Shown here one piece after another: positions 24,360 to 34,675 of a DNA stretch of 64,000 nucleotides. Source of the stretch: Luzula sylvatica (lineage: Eukaryota > Streptophyta > Magnoliopsida > Poales > Juncaceae); the NCBI GenBank assembly GCA_946800325.1, contig OX326960.1:57992855-58056854 (forward strand), given 5' to 3'. The position numbers and the translations under genes were made by a program. The notes under the pieces were generated by a model, which saw only the letters and a program-made list of their open reading frames with translations, was not told where the DNA came from and searched no databases. The stretch's first letter is position 1; the number at the start of each line of letters is the position of its first letter.

Positions 24360-25050
24360 TGTAAAAACAAACGTAGAAAGTCAGTACAAATCGATTAGGG
24401 TTTTTTGTGTGCTCAAATTAGAGTTTTTTTTTTCGAAATTAGGGTTATTTTTGCTGAAATTAGTGTTTATTTGCTGAAATTAGGGTTATTTTTGCTGAAA
24501 TTTGTGTTTATTTGCTGAAATTAGAGTTTTTTTTTCGAAATTAGGGTTATTTTTGCTGAAATTAGTGTTTATTTGCTGAAATTAGGGTTTTTTCTGCTGA
24601 AATTAGAGTTTTTTTTTTTCGAAATTAGGGTTATTTTTGCTCGAAATGGTACTGATTTTGTCCTTTTTTGGTACTTAATTGCTAAATTAATTTAGAAATT
24701 ACCCTAATTCAGTAAATATGTATTTTAATGACATTATGCCTAATCGCTAAATTAATAAAGTTAATTAACTAATTAATTAGAAATTTACCAAATAACACAT
24801 TATGCCTGATTTGGTACTGATTTTTAATGACTGATTTTGAAGTTCTTAGAGTTGTCTCAAGTGCGGTACGTCACTGGGAAAAAACTCTAATTTCAGCAAA
24901 TAAACACAAATTTCAGCAAAAATAACCCTAATTTCAGCAAATAAACACTAATTTCAGCAAAAATAACCCTAATTTCGAAAAAAAAACTCTAATTTGAGCA
25001 CAAAAAAAACCCTAATCGATTTGTGCTGACTTTCTACGTTTGTTTTTACA

Positions 25051-25107
<57 letters not shown>

Positions 25108-25115
25108 CGATGCAG

Positions 25116-25165
<50 letters not shown>

Positions 25166-25462
25166 AGCGTCGATCGAGAGAGAGAGCCATTCAAGCTTCG
25201 TGAGAGAGAGGGGGGGATCGGGTTGAGATTGAGAGGGGTTAGAGTTATTTAACGGGTCGGGTTAAATGTTTCGGGTCGGTTAAATAATATGTATAAAATA
25301 TCATGGGTTAACAACCATTTAACTGGGGTGCACGAGTTATTTGACGGAGGGGGCAAACCGAACAAAAATAGCAAGTTTAGGAGACAAAAAGAATCAAAAA
25401 ATGAGTCAGGAGACAAGTTGAACAATTCGGTATTTGTTAGGGACTAAAAACATACTTTTTCC
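23905..25462. mobile_element. Non-autonomous Mutator-like element with long TIRs
   Basis: The ends are inverted repeats: GGAAAAAGTATGTTTTT at 23905 and the complement ending CATACTTTTTCC at 25462. The arms pair over about 0.6 kb (23905 to about 24531 with about 24881 to 25462), with only scattered mismatches outside the microsatellites. Perfect 9-bp direct repeats AAAAAATTA flank it at 23896-23904 and 25463-25471, the target duplication of Mutator-like elements. The arms include (CT)n/(GA)n tracts and a short tandem repeat GCTGAAATTAGGGTTATTT. The central 350 bp is unique. There is no transposase, so it needs one in trans. Confidence 0.88.
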
Positions 25463-25653
25463 AAAAAATTAAGGCCAATTTTTTTTATCCTTCCAATTAG
25501 AGACGGGCGGCCTTGTATTGAAGCCCAACATATCCCAACAACGGACTCCGATTACAAATCCGAATCCGATTATTAAACCCCAACACTTCGCAATGGCAAA
25601 ATCCTGAAATCTCCTCCTCTTGACCTCTTTCCTCAACCCAGAAGGCCAGAATC

Positions 25654-26808
25654 ATGAAGATTAAGCTGCTTTGTCCTCTGAAATCTTCCATCTTCAGCCT
25701 CTTCAACCATCGATGGCTATCAAGTTCTTCCCCAACCGAGACACCTCACTTCGTCGTTGATTATCTGGTCAAATCATGCGGTTTATCTCCGGAAAAGGCA
25801 ATCAAAGCGGCCAGAAAGCTCTCGCACCTAAAATCCACCTCGAAACCAGACTCCGTCTTACAATTTTTGAGAAACACCGGCCTTGGGGATGCGGAAATCA
25901 GAGCCGCCGTCTCTTCGTACCCGTTTCTTCTCTGCTCCGATCCAGAGAGAACATTAGAACCCCGAGTGACCCAGTTACAGAAGCTTGGTTTATCTCCATC
26001 ACAAATCGCACAACTTGTTTCTCTAGACCCAAACTCACTGTATAAAAGGAAACTACACGAAACTATCCAGTTCTACAAGTCCACATTAGGATCCATTGAT
26101 AGGTTACTTACAGCCCTGAAGAGGAATCCGTGGATACTCCATACCGACCTCGATAAGATAGTATCTCCAAACATACAGTTTTTGCAGGAATGTGGTCTTT
26201 CTGCCAGTCAGATAGGTTATCTGGTAAGCAACAACCCTAGGTTCCTGACCCAAAAACTTGTACGGGTGAAGGATATGATGCAACGAGTCAAAGATCTCGA
26301 GATACCATCGTCACCTGGTATCTTGTGTCAAGCTCTGACAATGGTGAGCAGCTTGAGCCGAAGCACGGTAGATTCAAAATTAATTACTTTGAAAGGGTTT
26401 GGATGGTCGCAAGCCGAGATTGCTTCTATGATTAAGAAGCAACCAGCGGTGTTGAGTAAATCTGAAGAATGTATTCGTACCAAGGTTGAGTTTCTAACGA
26501 AAGAAGTAGGATGGGATCTCTCTATTATTGCCCGACACCCTACTATTCTCGGAACAAGTTTGGAGAAAAAATTGATCCCGAGGCATTATGTCATGAGGTG
26601 TCTCCGGTCGAAAGGTCTGCCCCAAAAAGAGCTGAGCTTTTACAGCGCGATTATACTCTCGGATCTGAAGTTCAAGGAGAGATTTATTCTCCCTTTTAAG
26701 GAAGTTATTCCTGGACTTGTTGAAACTTATGATGCTGCCGTTGCCGGAAAGGCTCCAATTCATAAACACTTGTTGTATTGTATCAGGATATGTGACGAGT
26801 ACTCTTAA
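25654..26808 (+). CDS. mTERF-family protein, organellar
   Basis: Intronless frame of 384 codons from ATG 25654. The N-terminus (MKIKLLCPLKSSIFSLFNHR, then WLSSSSPT) looks like a mitochondrial or plastid presequence. The body is a run of about 30-residue mTERF helical repeats with the usual leucine and proline pattern (VTQLQKLGLSPSQIAQLVS, IQFLQECGLSASQIGYLVS, LITLKGFGWSQAEIASMIKK). The family binds organellar nucleic acid and affects transcription, splicing or translation. Length and single-exon form match the large plant mTERF subgroup. It starts 180 bases after the Mutator-like element, so the element may sit in its promoter. Confidence 0.92.
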   Translation: MKIKLLCPLKSSIFSLFNHRWLSSSSPTETPHFVVDYLVKSCGLSPEKAIKAARKLSHLKSTSKPDSVLQFLRNTGLGDAEIRAAVSSYPFLLCSDPERTLEPRVTQLQKLGLSPSQIAQLVSLDPNSLYKRKLHETIQFYKSTLGSIDRLLTALKRNPWILHTDLDKIVSPNIQFLQECGLSASQIGYLVSNNPRFLTQKLVRVKDMMQRVKDLEIPSSPGILCQALTMVSSLSRSTVDSKLITLKGFGWSQAEIASMIKKQPAVLSKSEECIRTKVEFLTKEVGWDLSIIARHPTILGTSLEKKLIPRHYVMRCLRSKGLPQKELSFYSAIILSDLKFKERFILPFKEVIPGLVETYDAAVAGKAPIHKHLLYCIRICDEYS

Positions 26809-26811
26809 GAA

Positions 26812-28330
26812 CAAATATTGACGTTGATTTATGTTTTTTCATCTGTTTCTTTTATTTATCCTTTACTTTTTCCGTTTTTGACATATTGTGTCGAATCGAA
26901 GCGTCGTTTTTGTTCTCTCTCAAATTATATTGTAAAATATTAAATCTGGTCCTATCGATTTGAGAAATATTAAATTTACCTTCACAACTGCAATAATCGC
27001 AAATATCAACTGTAGTCTTCAGCTTTTGCATATCCATGAAAATTGTCACTTTGAAATTAACATTTCATAGATAGGTATAGACAAGCAGATGATCATTTTG
27101 CTCTAAGAAATCTTACTGTATATCTAGAAATCATATTACATTCCAAATATATATTTTGAGTTGGATGTTGAAAATTGATATGATCTGCTGTTCTCGCGAT
27201 CGTGTTTTAAGGAGTGACTTGATATAAATTATCTTGAGACGATTTAATGGTTTTGCACGTATGAAATGAAATTGCTTTATGCGGCGTAGAAACCATTTTC
27301 AAGTCCAAAATCTATTTTATTGTATATTGATTTTTATAAATGAAAAGACTTTAGTATTTTAATTAATCATTTTTTTTATCAAAGTTCAAATATTGAAATA
27401 TTTGGTCCCTAATAGCTTTCTTTTCGTGATCCATCGTCTCGCCGCTATTATATGGGTGTGTTGACGTCTCAGCTATAACTATAAGCTTAAAACGATTTGA
27501 TATGTGGCATTATTTGTGTTGGTATTCTTATTATTTCTTGATAATTTTTCATTCTAGCAAAATCACAAAGAGAAATCATTTCATAAGAATGTCAAGTAAA
27601 GTAGAGTTAATTCTAGATTTTAAGGTTAGACAAACAATTAGAGCTTTGGACAGCAAATTTTGATATCAATTAGAGCTTTGGACAACAAATCATTTCATAG
27701 TATATTTGTGTTGGTATTCTTATTATTGTTCGTCAAGAAGTGATATCAGATGACAAATTTAAAATCTTAAATTAAAATATACAATCAATCCAATATTATA
27801 TTTCCGCACGTGCAATATACTTCGTCATTGTTCTCGTTCATTTCAGCTAATGTAAAAACACTTCGCGGGATAACCGATAGACCACAACTCACGGTGGATA
27901 CGGGTAGAGGAACCATGTCTTCCATGATTCGCACGTTTGAAATTGATGACGGGGTCCTCCAAATTAGGGAAAAGGTTCCGCGTCACCATCCGCTGCGCGG
28001 GGTCGGGAATTTTCCAACATGATTATGGTTTGAGTGTTTATAAAAAATAAATCTGTAACTTAAATACATAATTATGTTTGCATATTTTGATCAACACATA
28101 TCGCAATATCATATACTTAGCAAAAGAAATCCGGCTAAACCGTCCAAACCGTTCACCCCCGTCTAAGATGAGTGAAACTTTTTGTAAATATCATGAGTTG
28201 GGTTAGGTTGAAAAAAAATCAAAACCCGATCTAACTGGGTTGGATTATAATTTCGGTCAAAACTCATCTAACCCGATCCATGTATATCCCTAATTGGTTG
28301 TACATAGGCCTTGCAAATAATTAGAGGTGA
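26812..28330. other. Intergenic DNA, no gene seen
   Basis: mTERF 3' flank, then AT-rich DNA. An imperfect direct repeat 'attagagctttgga' occurs at 27640 and 27668. A G/C-richer patch at 27850-28020 is open for 70 codons but resembles nothing I know. Confidence 0.45.
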
Positions 28331-29205
28331 CAATCGGGCAGGGCGTGGCGGTTTCGGATCAGGTCATTTCGGGTTCGGCTCATTTAAGTTTGCGGGTCAT
28401 TCGGTTCGTCGGGGTCATTCGGCTGCTAGTCAGGATATTTTCGGTTAACGAGTCTTTTGGTTCCGAATCGTTTCGGTTTTCGGGTCATTTTGGTTTTCGA
28501 ATCATTCGCTTCTGAGTTATTACGGTTTTTGGGTCATTCGGATTTTGAAACTTAGTTTTTTGGGTCGTTCGGATTTCGGAAAATTTAGTTTTCGGATCGT
28601 TCGGTTTCGAAAATTTTAGGTTTCAGGTCATTCGAGTTGTGGAAAATTTAATTTTCGAGTTATGTGCGTTTTTGGAACATTTAATTTTCGGATTATTCTG
28701 CTATAGATAAATTCAAGATTTGATAAAATTATTATATAATTATTGTCATTCGTGTATTATTCGGACAGTGGGTTTGTACTTCGTATTAAATCTAAAAAAT
28801 GATTTGATACAGTCTTTTTATAGTGTTTAACATCATTTTTAACGTGATTATGCAAATATATTATTCGACACATTGTAGAAATAATATATAATATTTTTAA
28901 TTTTAGTAATATATCGTTCGGGTCATACAATTTTTCGAAAATTTAGTCTAAGGGTCATTCGGGTCTCTGGTCAATTCGGTCTCAGGTCAGTTCGCGTTTC
29001 GGGTTGTTCGGGTCTTGGGTCGTTCGGATTTCGGTTCATTCAAGTTCGGTTTGATTTCGGGTTCGAATCATTCGGTTGCAGTTCGATTTCGTGTTCGGGT
29101 CATTCATGTTCGGATTCGGATCATTCGATTTCGATTTAGGATCGTTGACATTTCAATATTTTTCGGTTCGGTTCGGATTCAGATTCGGACGGGTCGGGTC
29201 ATAGT
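28331..29205. repeat. Degenerate GGGTCATTCGG-type minisatellite
   Basis: Two blocks (about 28331-28700 and 28905-29205) consist of diverged repeats of a roughly 17-20 bp unit around TTTCGGGTCATTCGG. The spacing is irregular. Open frames here are repeat artefacts. Confidence 0.75.
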
Positions 29206-29410
29206 TTGCGATCTCTACAAATAATCAGTTTAATAATTCCGGATCTGAAGGTAATGATTGCTTAATAATCCGAGATATCAAATGCTAATTCTCTTATAAA
29301 CCAGGAACTCGAAACCCGAATTGTTAATGACCCGTTATTTCAACTTTCAAGTATTGACAGCCATTGTGTACTGGAATCGCACCAGCAGCCGATCTACTGT
29401 CGAGGGAGGT

Positions 29411-30538
29411 ATGGCTCTTCCTTCGCCGACGGCCGCCGTCAAGCTCCGCTTACTGTCCCCCTTCTCTTCTTCTTCCTCTTCCTCGTCATCCACACCTTAT
29501 CGACCAGTAGTCTATTTAAACATTTTTCATAATCGATTTCCCCCAAAAGCTTCCATCAGTAATGGAGGTCTCAATTTTTCTGTCACTGCCGCTTCTATCC
29601 CGACCTTTGATCATTTAGAGCTCCACTCATCCATAGGATCTCCTCCCTCTATTCAGCTCACCCAGTGGAATCTCGGTCCCAAGCACATATCCCTTCTAAA
29701 CGTGACTGCCTGTGCGGTGTGCTCCTATCTGCCTTTCTCCCAAAATGCGTAATTTCGAGTAAATGTGGTTTTTTAATTTGTTCTACCTTTTTCAGGTTGC
29801 GATTTCTTCTTCATGGCTGTTCTTTTCAGCAATCCCAGCACTCTTGGTTTGTAATTTCCTATCAATTTACATTTCAATTCAGTTCTTCGTATATAACATT
29901 GTTCTAATTAGGCTTATGATATGCAATCTCTATCTTTTCGTTTCTTAATTTGAATCAAACAGGCTTTCAGGAAAGCTGCGGATTCTCTTCAGAAATTGCT
30001 GGAAGTAACAGCGGAAGAGCTGCCAGACACAATGGCTGCAGTCAGGCTTTCAGGGATGGAGATTAGCGACTTAACCACTGAACTTAGTGACCTTGGGTAA
30101 GTAATTAATTTATAATAAGAATCTAATAAATTTATAGTATTAAAACTATGTTAGTAATTCAAATGATTTGTATTTAGCCAAGAAATAACGCAAGGTGTTA
30201 GAAGCTCTACTCGAGCAGTGCGTGTGGCAGAGGATCGAATTCGTGGACTAACCAACATGACTCCTCCTAAAGGTAATTACAACTTTGTATGTGTATCACA
30301 CAAAATTTGAGTGGGGTCTAATTAACTATGATTATTAGTATCTTCGCAGGGGCGAGAGGGTCCAATGGAGAAGATGAATGAGCCAACAGTAGCTAAAGCG
30401 GCGAGAGATCTCCGCGAGGGTGTTACTAAGGGACGTGCTACTTTTGCAGCCATTTTTAGTATTTTAGGTTTTATTAGGTGGGCTTTTGGTTCTATGTCTA
30501 GAACAGGAAATAATAAAAATCCGACGAAGAAGAAATAG
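29411..30538 (+). CDS. Probable plastid-targeted membrane protein, unknown function
   Basis: Five exons join in frame: 29411-29716, 29796-29846, 29963-30096, 30178-30272, 30339-30538, giving 261 residues. The ATG at 29411 opens a Ser-rich transit-like peptide. An upstream in-frame ATG near 29321 would lengthen it and is less likely. Exon 2 codes a hydrophobic segment (VAISSSWLFFSAIPALL). Exon 3 is amphipathic (ADSLQKLLEVTAEELPDTMA, then RLSGMEISDLTTELSDLG). The C-terminus has a second hydrophobic patch (FAAIFSILGFIRWAF) and ends in lysines. I recall similar plant proteins of unknown role with a DUF948-like helical core, but cannot name one. The exon 5 acceptor TTAG at 30335-30338 keeps the frame; the nearby GCAG would cause an early stop. 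Confidence 0.78.
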
Positions 30539-30731
30539 TGTCCGAACATTTTTTTTTGTGTGCAGCTCTTGAGAAGATGAGTTTGTTTATTAAAGATTTT
30601 GATAAGATTTGTTTTTATTTGAATATATCGTACACGACTGAACATCAAAATTAAACTGTGGTAAATAATTGTGCTCCTTCTATACAAGTAAAAACTGTTT
30701 TGAAATAGAGCTTGAGACGACAAGTCAAAGC

Positions 30732-30839
30732 TCAGTTGATCTGGCCTCCTCGTCCTTCACTTGGTGGTGGTCGCTGCGGCCTTGGTCTGACTCTTGCCGA
30801 CGTTGCAGGATCATCTCCCTATCAAAAAAACACAAGAAT

Positions 30840-30882
<43 letters not shown>

Positions 30883-31080
30883 TACAGTGGATTCAATAGT
30901 TCCTTGTTGATCAGAAGTTTCACTGGTTCCTTGATCCGATTCTTGCTGATCAGAAGTTTCACCGGGCTGAGAGAAAGACTCGCATAAACCCAAACAACAC
31001 GCCCAAGCCCTTAGAATTTGCTGAATCAATGAGTTGCATGGATGGCCACTCGATACAGGGCAAGGGCACTCTTCCTCCAT
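30732..31080 (-). CDS. PROPEP-like plant elicitor peptide precursor, two exons
   Basis: Exon 1 30886-31080 (ATG at 31080) and exon 2 30732-30818 join in phase 0 to give 93 residues. There is no signal peptide. The acidic N-terminus is followed by a hydrophobic-basic amphipathic stretch CNSLIQQILRAWACCLG (15-31), as in PROPEPs. The middle is rich in Ser/Glu/Gln. The basic C-terminus ends RPPPSEGRGGQIN*, matching the Pep signature (S)(x)GRxGxxN. Peps are released from such cytosolic precursors on damage and bind PEPR receptors, which pair with SERK-family co-receptors. The 67-base intron (30819-30885) is almost all (CT)n, which doubles as the polypyrimidine tract. It is tail-to-tail with the gene at 29411-30538. 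The family call rests on motif pattern and architecture only. Confidence 0.72.
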
Positions 31081-31099
31081 TTCTCCCTCCCTCTCCAAT

Positions 31100-34000
31100 C
31101 TCTATATACCAATTTTAAATTTGGACTCTTGGAGAGAGAACAAGATGAATGCTCGGAGATGGAGGCCACTTAAAGTGTAAATCTGTGAAGGCAACATGCT
31201 AAATAAAAGGAATTTAAGACGGTACAGGCCAGCTTCCGATACTAATGTTCAAATGCTGACAAACACTAAATGCTCCTCTGCAATTGCACCTGCACCATTA
31301 AAGAGAAAACAATAGCTCCATAGTCCTCTGAAATTGTAATAGGTGCAATTGCTTTTTTATGAAGACGGTAGGATTATTTATAAAGAGAAAATGCAGGATT
31401 AGTTTTAAGTAACTAGGGAAAATATTGATTATCTAAATAGTTTAATAGATGTATTAATGTTTCTTAAAACATTTTAATCTCGGGTGCTAGGTGTGTTCTA
31501 ACTAATTAGTCCATTTTTCATTATTTGGTTTGATGTATTTTATCAAACTACTGCAACTCATACTTCATTATTATTCTATTTTCCTGTAAGTCAACATTTC
31601 CTCATAACTACGAGAAGTGGAGATACTGTAGAAGAAGAACTTGGCGGGAGAAATTTAAACCACCTCGTCGCCTCTCCGCCCGCTCCAATGCATCACCGTC
31701 CCTCTCCTCACTCTGCTCGCCTCTCTCCTCCAAGCTCGCCTCTCTCGTCCAACTCTGTATGTATCGATATTTTAGTTTTCTTGTAATTAGGGTTTCAATT
31801 CCCAACTATAAAATCGGTTCCCTATTCGTCGACTTTTTTTTGTCTTCTGTGAAAAATTCTAATTCCCAATCAATGAATCAATCAAGAACTCCTTTTATAT
31901 TTGATAAGTAACCTCTTTATTTGTTAAAACATAAAGAGGTATTAGGAAATTCTTTGATATGCACATTATTTGTTCTCACGCTTAAATTACTGCCATGCAT
32001 ACATGACAAAATAAATATTTTTTGATGTTTTAGAGTTGGTGTATCATATTTTAAGGCTAATTAATCCCCGTAATATTTTCTGATTTCTAAGAGATTTAAT
32101 CCCTGTAATGGCTTCACCCCCTTTACTATTTGTTCGGACACTTAAGGCTAATTTCAGTTATGCACATTGGTTGAATTGAAGCATTTCGAAAGTAGGAGAT
32201 CGTTTAATGTTCGGAGTGAATCGACTCTATTGTTTAATGTTCAGTGCTCTATATCGATAGTTTATGTTTTGAGTCTTATCTAAATTTTAGTTATGCACAA
32301 CTGGGGCAGTAAGTGGTGATTTAAAAAAAAATGAAATCGGGACAGTAAGTTTTGTGCACAAATACTATAATACATTTTTGATGAATTCATTGGTTCAATT
32401 CCTGCGTTATTGTTGATTAAAAAGATAAATTTCTGATCAATTTTTTTTTTGGATTGTAATGTGATGATATAATTTATTTATGATTATGTTTTGAATGATT
32501 ATTAATTTCTTGATTAAATTAAAAATTTATGTCAAATAGTTAATGATTATATTTATTTGAAAATTTTAGTGCATATAAATCTTGAAATTTCTTAATTCAA
32601 TTACATCAACCCAAACATAAAGAACTATAAATCCAATAGTGTCACTTTCGTGAATCCAAACATTAAAACTTGAAGTGCAATTCCGAAAATTCGACTTGCG
32701 GAAGGTTAATTTACTTCATGTAATTTCTAATACGGTCACCCAAACATGCCCTAAATATCACTGACACGGACCGGTATGTCGTTTCATATTGCTAATCGGT
32801 GTTTGTCCGTTGCGATATGTCACATATCGGGATTGAGTAAATCGATCGACCGATATATGAACCGGCATGGACCGGTTTGAGTTCGAATTACAATTTATTT
32901 TAACATTTAATTTGGGACGGTCCATTATTTCACATTGATTTTTTGGCCGAATTTCCTTTTTCCTATTGCGTGGCTTTCTTCATCTCCACGATGCTACCTC
33001 CGCGACTGCATCGGCTGCACAACACCACTTCATACAACTAGGTTCCACCTCCACGAACACCAGCTCCCCAACATCACTCATCGTGCCAGTATAAATAATA
33101 TAGAATTTGAATATTGTTGAATTTAACTTGAAATTTATTTTGTATTGTTTAATCTTGAATATTAATCACGTAGAATTTGAATTAATTTTAGAAATTTAGT
33201 AAAAAAAAATGTTATAAAAATATTTAATATTAAAAAGTACAAAACCGGTATACCGCTGATATGCTCAGATAGTCATATTGTTTATCGATCGCCAACCGAT
33301 CTGTAATCAATATGCGATATATGTAACATTGGGTTTTAGACAAACAAGTCGTGATATAAAATAATGATATGACAACATAAATCAACAACAAATATGGCAC
33401 AAACGTTTAAGTTTATGTTCGATTTGAAGAATCAACCACAAATATGGCACACAATTTATTTATTATATTTATTTTTTCAAACATATATTATTTATTATTA
33501 ATATAATAATTATTATTAAATTTTAAAAAAATATATTATTTATTATTATTATTACTATTATTAATTTTTAATTTGCCTAAACTATATTATTTATTATTAT
33601 TATTGTTGTTGTTAATTATGATTTTAAAATTTTCAGATGTTCTTGTAATTATTTTTAATTATTATTATTATTATTATTACTATTATTAATTATTATTTTT
33701 AAGTTTTTTTTTCTGATTTTGTACACCTGTCACAATCATATTTTCTTAAGCTAATTAATCAACCGGATTTTTAAAATCCGGTCTAGGTTAGTTTTGAAAT
33801 ATTTTTAAAATTTGGGTTATTTTTCGAATTTATTTTTCATACAAGATTACATGCATAAATACTCCTATCTTGAATCCATTAATATATATATATTAAATAA
33901 CAAAATTGTATAATATGTGCGTGTCAACAAAAATTAACAAAATATTTCATATTCATTGTTTTGTTGAAATGACATTTAATATCAAGGGCTCGATTTTTGT

Positions 34001-34640
34001 CTGGATTTAAAATACGAAACATGACATGGATTACGGAGATCATTTAAAATTTGATGTAAAATAATTACACAAAAAATGATTTACAAAAAAATTTGTAAAA
34101 AATTTATGATTGAGATCAAACACTTCACTACATCTACTACTAGTTCAAATTAATACTTACAAATAATCATACAAAAATATATCTTAAACAATCAAATATA
34201 TAATTAATGTATATGATGAAATCACATCACAAAATTTAATGGTCAATAAACTTGAATAATCATGATAATAATACTTCAAGATAAATGCAAATAAAAGGGT
34301 TAAATTGTGGAGCTGAAATAAATGAGAAAATAATATTAGTACGAACTGTTCTAGTTTGTGTATTACTCGATTATCAAATACAAAATTAAGTTGCAAGTAA
34401 TTTTGGATGGCAGGAAACTATTATCTGGTTAACAGGGTAATTTTTGATTGCAGGAAACTATTTCCGGTTCGGGTTAAGTAATTTCGGATTCCAGGAAACT
34501 ATTATCGGCCATCGGGTTAGCAGTAAAGCAATATTGAGTTGGCTATTTGCAACGAACTCCCCAGAAATATTTTTATTTATCGTCGTTCACAATTCACAAT
34601 TCACATTTCAGTTTCCACCCTTTTTCCCTGTCTGATTAGA
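31100..34640. other. Long intergenic region
   Basis: 31640-31800 resembles a GC-richer 5' leader ('attagggtttcaattccc') with no coding region after it. ACCGGT/CGATAT-rich words occur around 32760-32880 and 33240-33310. ATT-trinucleotide-rich DNA lies at 33480-33710. A twice-repeated 'ggcaggaaactattatc'-like motif occurs at 34410-34510. No gene is called. Confidence 0.45.
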
Positions 34641-34675
34641 TTTGCGATTTTCGATTCGCGGAGAAGAGAAGAGTA

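Noticed and set aside
24116..25252. Long Arg-Glu and Ser-Leu repeat frames
   Set aside because: They are translations of (GA)n/(CT)n microsatellites in the Mutator-like arms, not proteins.
27810..28022. 70-codon plus-strand frame
   Set aside because: No recognisable motif, no exon partners, and a repeat-rich neighbourhood.
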